Made by a program: the position numbers and the translations under genes
Source of the DNA: Candidatus Protistibacter heckmannii
GTDB lineage: Bacteria > Pseudomonadota > Gammaproteobacteria > Burkholderiales > Burkholderiaceae
Assembly: GCA_025050535.1 (NCBI GenBank)
Contig: JALBVF010000006.1
Span: 62,001-126,000, forward strand
DNA: 64,000 nt
Reading direction: 5' to 3'
The notes under the pieces: model-generated
Database searches by the model: none
Seen by the model: the letters and a program-made list of their open reading frames with translations, nothing else
What the model was told of the DNA's origin: nothing
Shown: in pieces, positions 62,322 to 64,000 of the stretch
How the letters are laid out: each line of letters starts with the position of its first letter
How positions within the stretch are numbered: the first letter of the stretch is position 1

Positions 62322-63350
62322 TTATTTCTCGAAGCGCGCGCGGCGCGCCAGATCGGGGAACAGCTTCGGCCACATAAACGCCAGCAGGCAGGTGGCCGCG
62401 CCTCACAGGGCCACGGCGCCGACCGGGCCGATCAGCGCGGCGGCGGCGCCCGATTCAAACTCCCCGAGTTGATTGCTCGCGCCGATGAACATGGAGTTCA
62501 CCGCGCTGACGCGGCCGCACATGTCATCCGGCGTCTCGAGCTGGACGAGAGTCTGGCGGATCACCACGCTCACCATGTCGCAGGCGCAGGTCATGATCAG
62601 CGCCGCCATGGAAAGCATGAAGGAGGTTGACACGCCGAAGACGATGGTCGCCAAGCCGTAGAGGCCGACGCAGATCAGCAGCGTGCGGCCGATGCGGCTC
62701 TTCATCGGATGATGGACGAGATAGAGCGCCATGCTGAAGGCGCCGATGGCCGGACCGGCGTGCAGCCAGCCCAAGCCGGCCGGGCCGACGTGCAGGATGT
62801 CCTTCGCGTAGATGGGCAGCAGGGCGACCGCGCTGCCGAAGAGCACCGCGAAGACGTCGAGCGTCATCGCGCCGAGGATCACGCTCATCTGCGAGCTGGT
62901 CGAGGCCGCCGCCATCGCCCACGTCAGCAGCGAGGAAGGCACGGTGCCCGGCACGAAGGCCTGCACCGCCGGCATCTGGAAGGCGCGCGAGGCGCCCAGG
63001 CCAAGCGAGGCGAGCAGCAGCAGGTCCTTGGAGAGCGTGTTCGTGGCCGCGCCGGCAACCAGCAGGGTAGCGAGGACGGCCTGGGCGATCAGGCAGCCCG
63101 TGATGATGCGTGCGCGGTTCCACTTGTCGACGAAGTGGCCGGCCGGCAGCGTGAGGATCAGCACCGGCAGGAACTGGAGCAGCCCAACCAGGCCCAGCGC
63201 CAAGGCGTCGTTGGTGAGCCCGTACATATGCCAGCTCACCGCGACGGTCCAGGCAATGCGCCCCCCCCAGATCAGCCGTTATTGCCGGATCTTGAGCAGG
63301 GGTCTGAATCCCTGCTCGGAAAGTTCGGTGTCTGCGCTGTTGCCTGCCAT
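62322..63350 (-). pseudogene. MFS efflux transporter (enterobactin-exporter type), broken
   Basis: A major facilitator transporter. It starts at ATG 63350 (MAGNSADTELSEQGFRPLLK), with an in-frame TAA near 63279. Membrane segments include LGLVGLLQFLPVLILTLPAG with HFVDKWNR (the loop 2-3 motif), LDVFAVLFGSAVALLPIYA and MCGRVSAVNSMFIG. A TGA at 62403-62405 interrupts the last 30 codons, which end at TAA 62322. With only about 340 codons it is too short: the segment after AAASTSSQM joins SVILGAMTLDVFAVL, which in relatives is about 100 residues later, so several helices are deleted in frame. It is non-functional. Confidence 0.8.
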
Positions 63351-63538
63351 TGAAACTGCGGGGGCTGGACCATGGGACTGAAAAGCGTCTCCTCGGCCGG
63401 CATTTTAATGGAAGGGTCCCGCCGACATGCCGGACCGGCGCGGAGCAGGTATATAGAATCGGGAACTGCGTTCGCAACACCGGCGATCCCGCCGCGTTGC
63501 GGCGCTGTAAAACAATAAACACAACGCAAGGAGACAGC

Positions 63539-64000
63539 ATGGCTATCAGGACGCGATTCGGCGCGCGGTTCGGCGCTTTCGCATTGGCGGACGCGGGGCT
63601 TCTATTCATGGCGGGCGCGAAGGCGCAGGTGGGCTTTCCGCCGCCGCCCAAGGTGAGCCCGGCGGCGGGCCCCATCGACATGCATGTGCACCCGGACCCC
63701 GACGTGTTCGGCCGCGCGCTCACGGACTTCGAGCTGGCGACGGTCGCGCGGCGCAAGGGCATGCACGGCATCGTATTCAAGAACCACGTCGCCAACACCG
63801 CCGACCGCGCGGCGCTGGCGATGCAGCAGGTGCCGGACATCGAGATCTGGGGCGGCATCGTGCTGAACAAGGCCAACGGCGGCGTGAATTCCTCGGCGGT
63901 GGAGTGGATGCACCGCATGTCGGGCGAGCGCGGCAAGATCGTCTGGCTGCCGACGATGGACTCGGACAAGCGCGTCAAGACGCTGGTGGACAAGAATCAG
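63539..64000 (+). CDS. DUF6282-type metal-dependent hydrolase, N-terminal part
   Basis: The 5' portion of an exported amidohydrolase-like protein that runs off the window end; 154 codons are visible, all open. A signal-like N-terminus (RFGAFALADAGLLFMAGAKA) is followed by the metal-site motif PIDMHVHPDPDVFGRALTD and by VARRKGMHGIVFKNHVAN, where the histidine suits a second ligand, then IWGGIVLNKANGG. These match DUF6282/amidohydrolase-fold proteins often found with TTT binding proteins. ATG 63539 has a CAAGGAGACAGC ribosome site. The cleaved bond and substrate are unknown. Confidence 0.8.
   Translation, partial: MAIRTRFGARFGAFALADAGLLFMAGAKAQVGFPPPPKVSPAAGPIDMHVHPDPDVFGRALTDFELATVARRKGMHGIVFKNHVANTADRAALAMQQVPDIEIWGGIVLNKANGGVNSSAVEWMHRMSGERGKIVWLPTMDSDKRVKTLVDKNQ

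Overview
The window is GC-rich DNA from a betaproteobacterium, most likely Burkholderiales. The evidence is gene order and families: hisE, a DUF4870-like membrane gene, hinT and tatABC in a row; trxB divergent from ftsK-lolA-rarA; and three Bug/tripartite-tricarboxylate (TTT) binding-protein genes. Its most striking property is decay. About 17 genes are intact (tatABC, hinT, pagP, feoAB, a nitronate monooxygenase, a GST, a PIN toxin, recQ, a TolC homologue, trxB, ftsK, lolA and one rarA among them). About 25 others carry in-frame stops, frameshifts or deletions, often several per gene. Because the lesions cluster in dispensable genes and spare roughly 15 kb of core genes, this looks like real pseudogenisation in a recently host-restricted or bottlenecked lineage rather than uniform sequencing error. 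Two related IS630-family elements, called A (about 1.13 kb, four copies) and B (about 1.12 kb, one full-length decayed copy and one half), have shaped the layout.

Layout. 1-2.6 kb: end of hisE, a membrane protein, hinT and the Tat translocase operon. 2.6-5.2 kb: a broken Sel1-repeat gene and internally deleted IS A1. 5.2-8.4 kb: pagP and feoAB with a Fur-type operator touched by IS B1. 8.4-9.9 kb: a B/A IS fusion. 9.9-15.6 kb: broken hydrolase, GST, shortened RidA, nitronate monooxygenase, PIN toxin, LysR remnant, broken PEP mutase-family enzyme and regulators. 15.7-24.3 kb: signal-transduction genes, all broken (four histidine kinases, an HTH-receiver regulator and a binding protein upstream of a hybrid kinase). 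24.3-29.8 kb: broken serine hydrolase, AraC, EAL and caspase-like genes. 29.9-35.4 kb: recQ, two broken exported proteins and a DUF1330 gene.

35.4-49.6 kb: an adhesin/type I secretion island (two large repeat adhesins, HlyD-type adaptor, ABC exporter, TolC-type channel) lying between two inverted copies of IS A. Only the TolC-type gene is intact. 49.7-56.3 kb: smr, trxB, ftsK, lolA, a degenerate native rarA fragment, and directly after it a complete rarA of markedly lower GC, apparently acquired from another betaproteobacterium. 56.3-64 kb: IS B2, then a decayed TTT/PdxA/isopropylmalate-dehydrogenase-type catabolic cluster with a LysR regulator, a broken MFS exporter and the start of a DUF6282 hydrolase.

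Functionally, envelope biogenesis and growth (Tat, Lol, FtsK, thioredoxin reductase), ferrous iron uptake and lipid A palmitoylation are kept. Environmental sensing, surface adhesion, carboxylate uptake and regulation are being lost.
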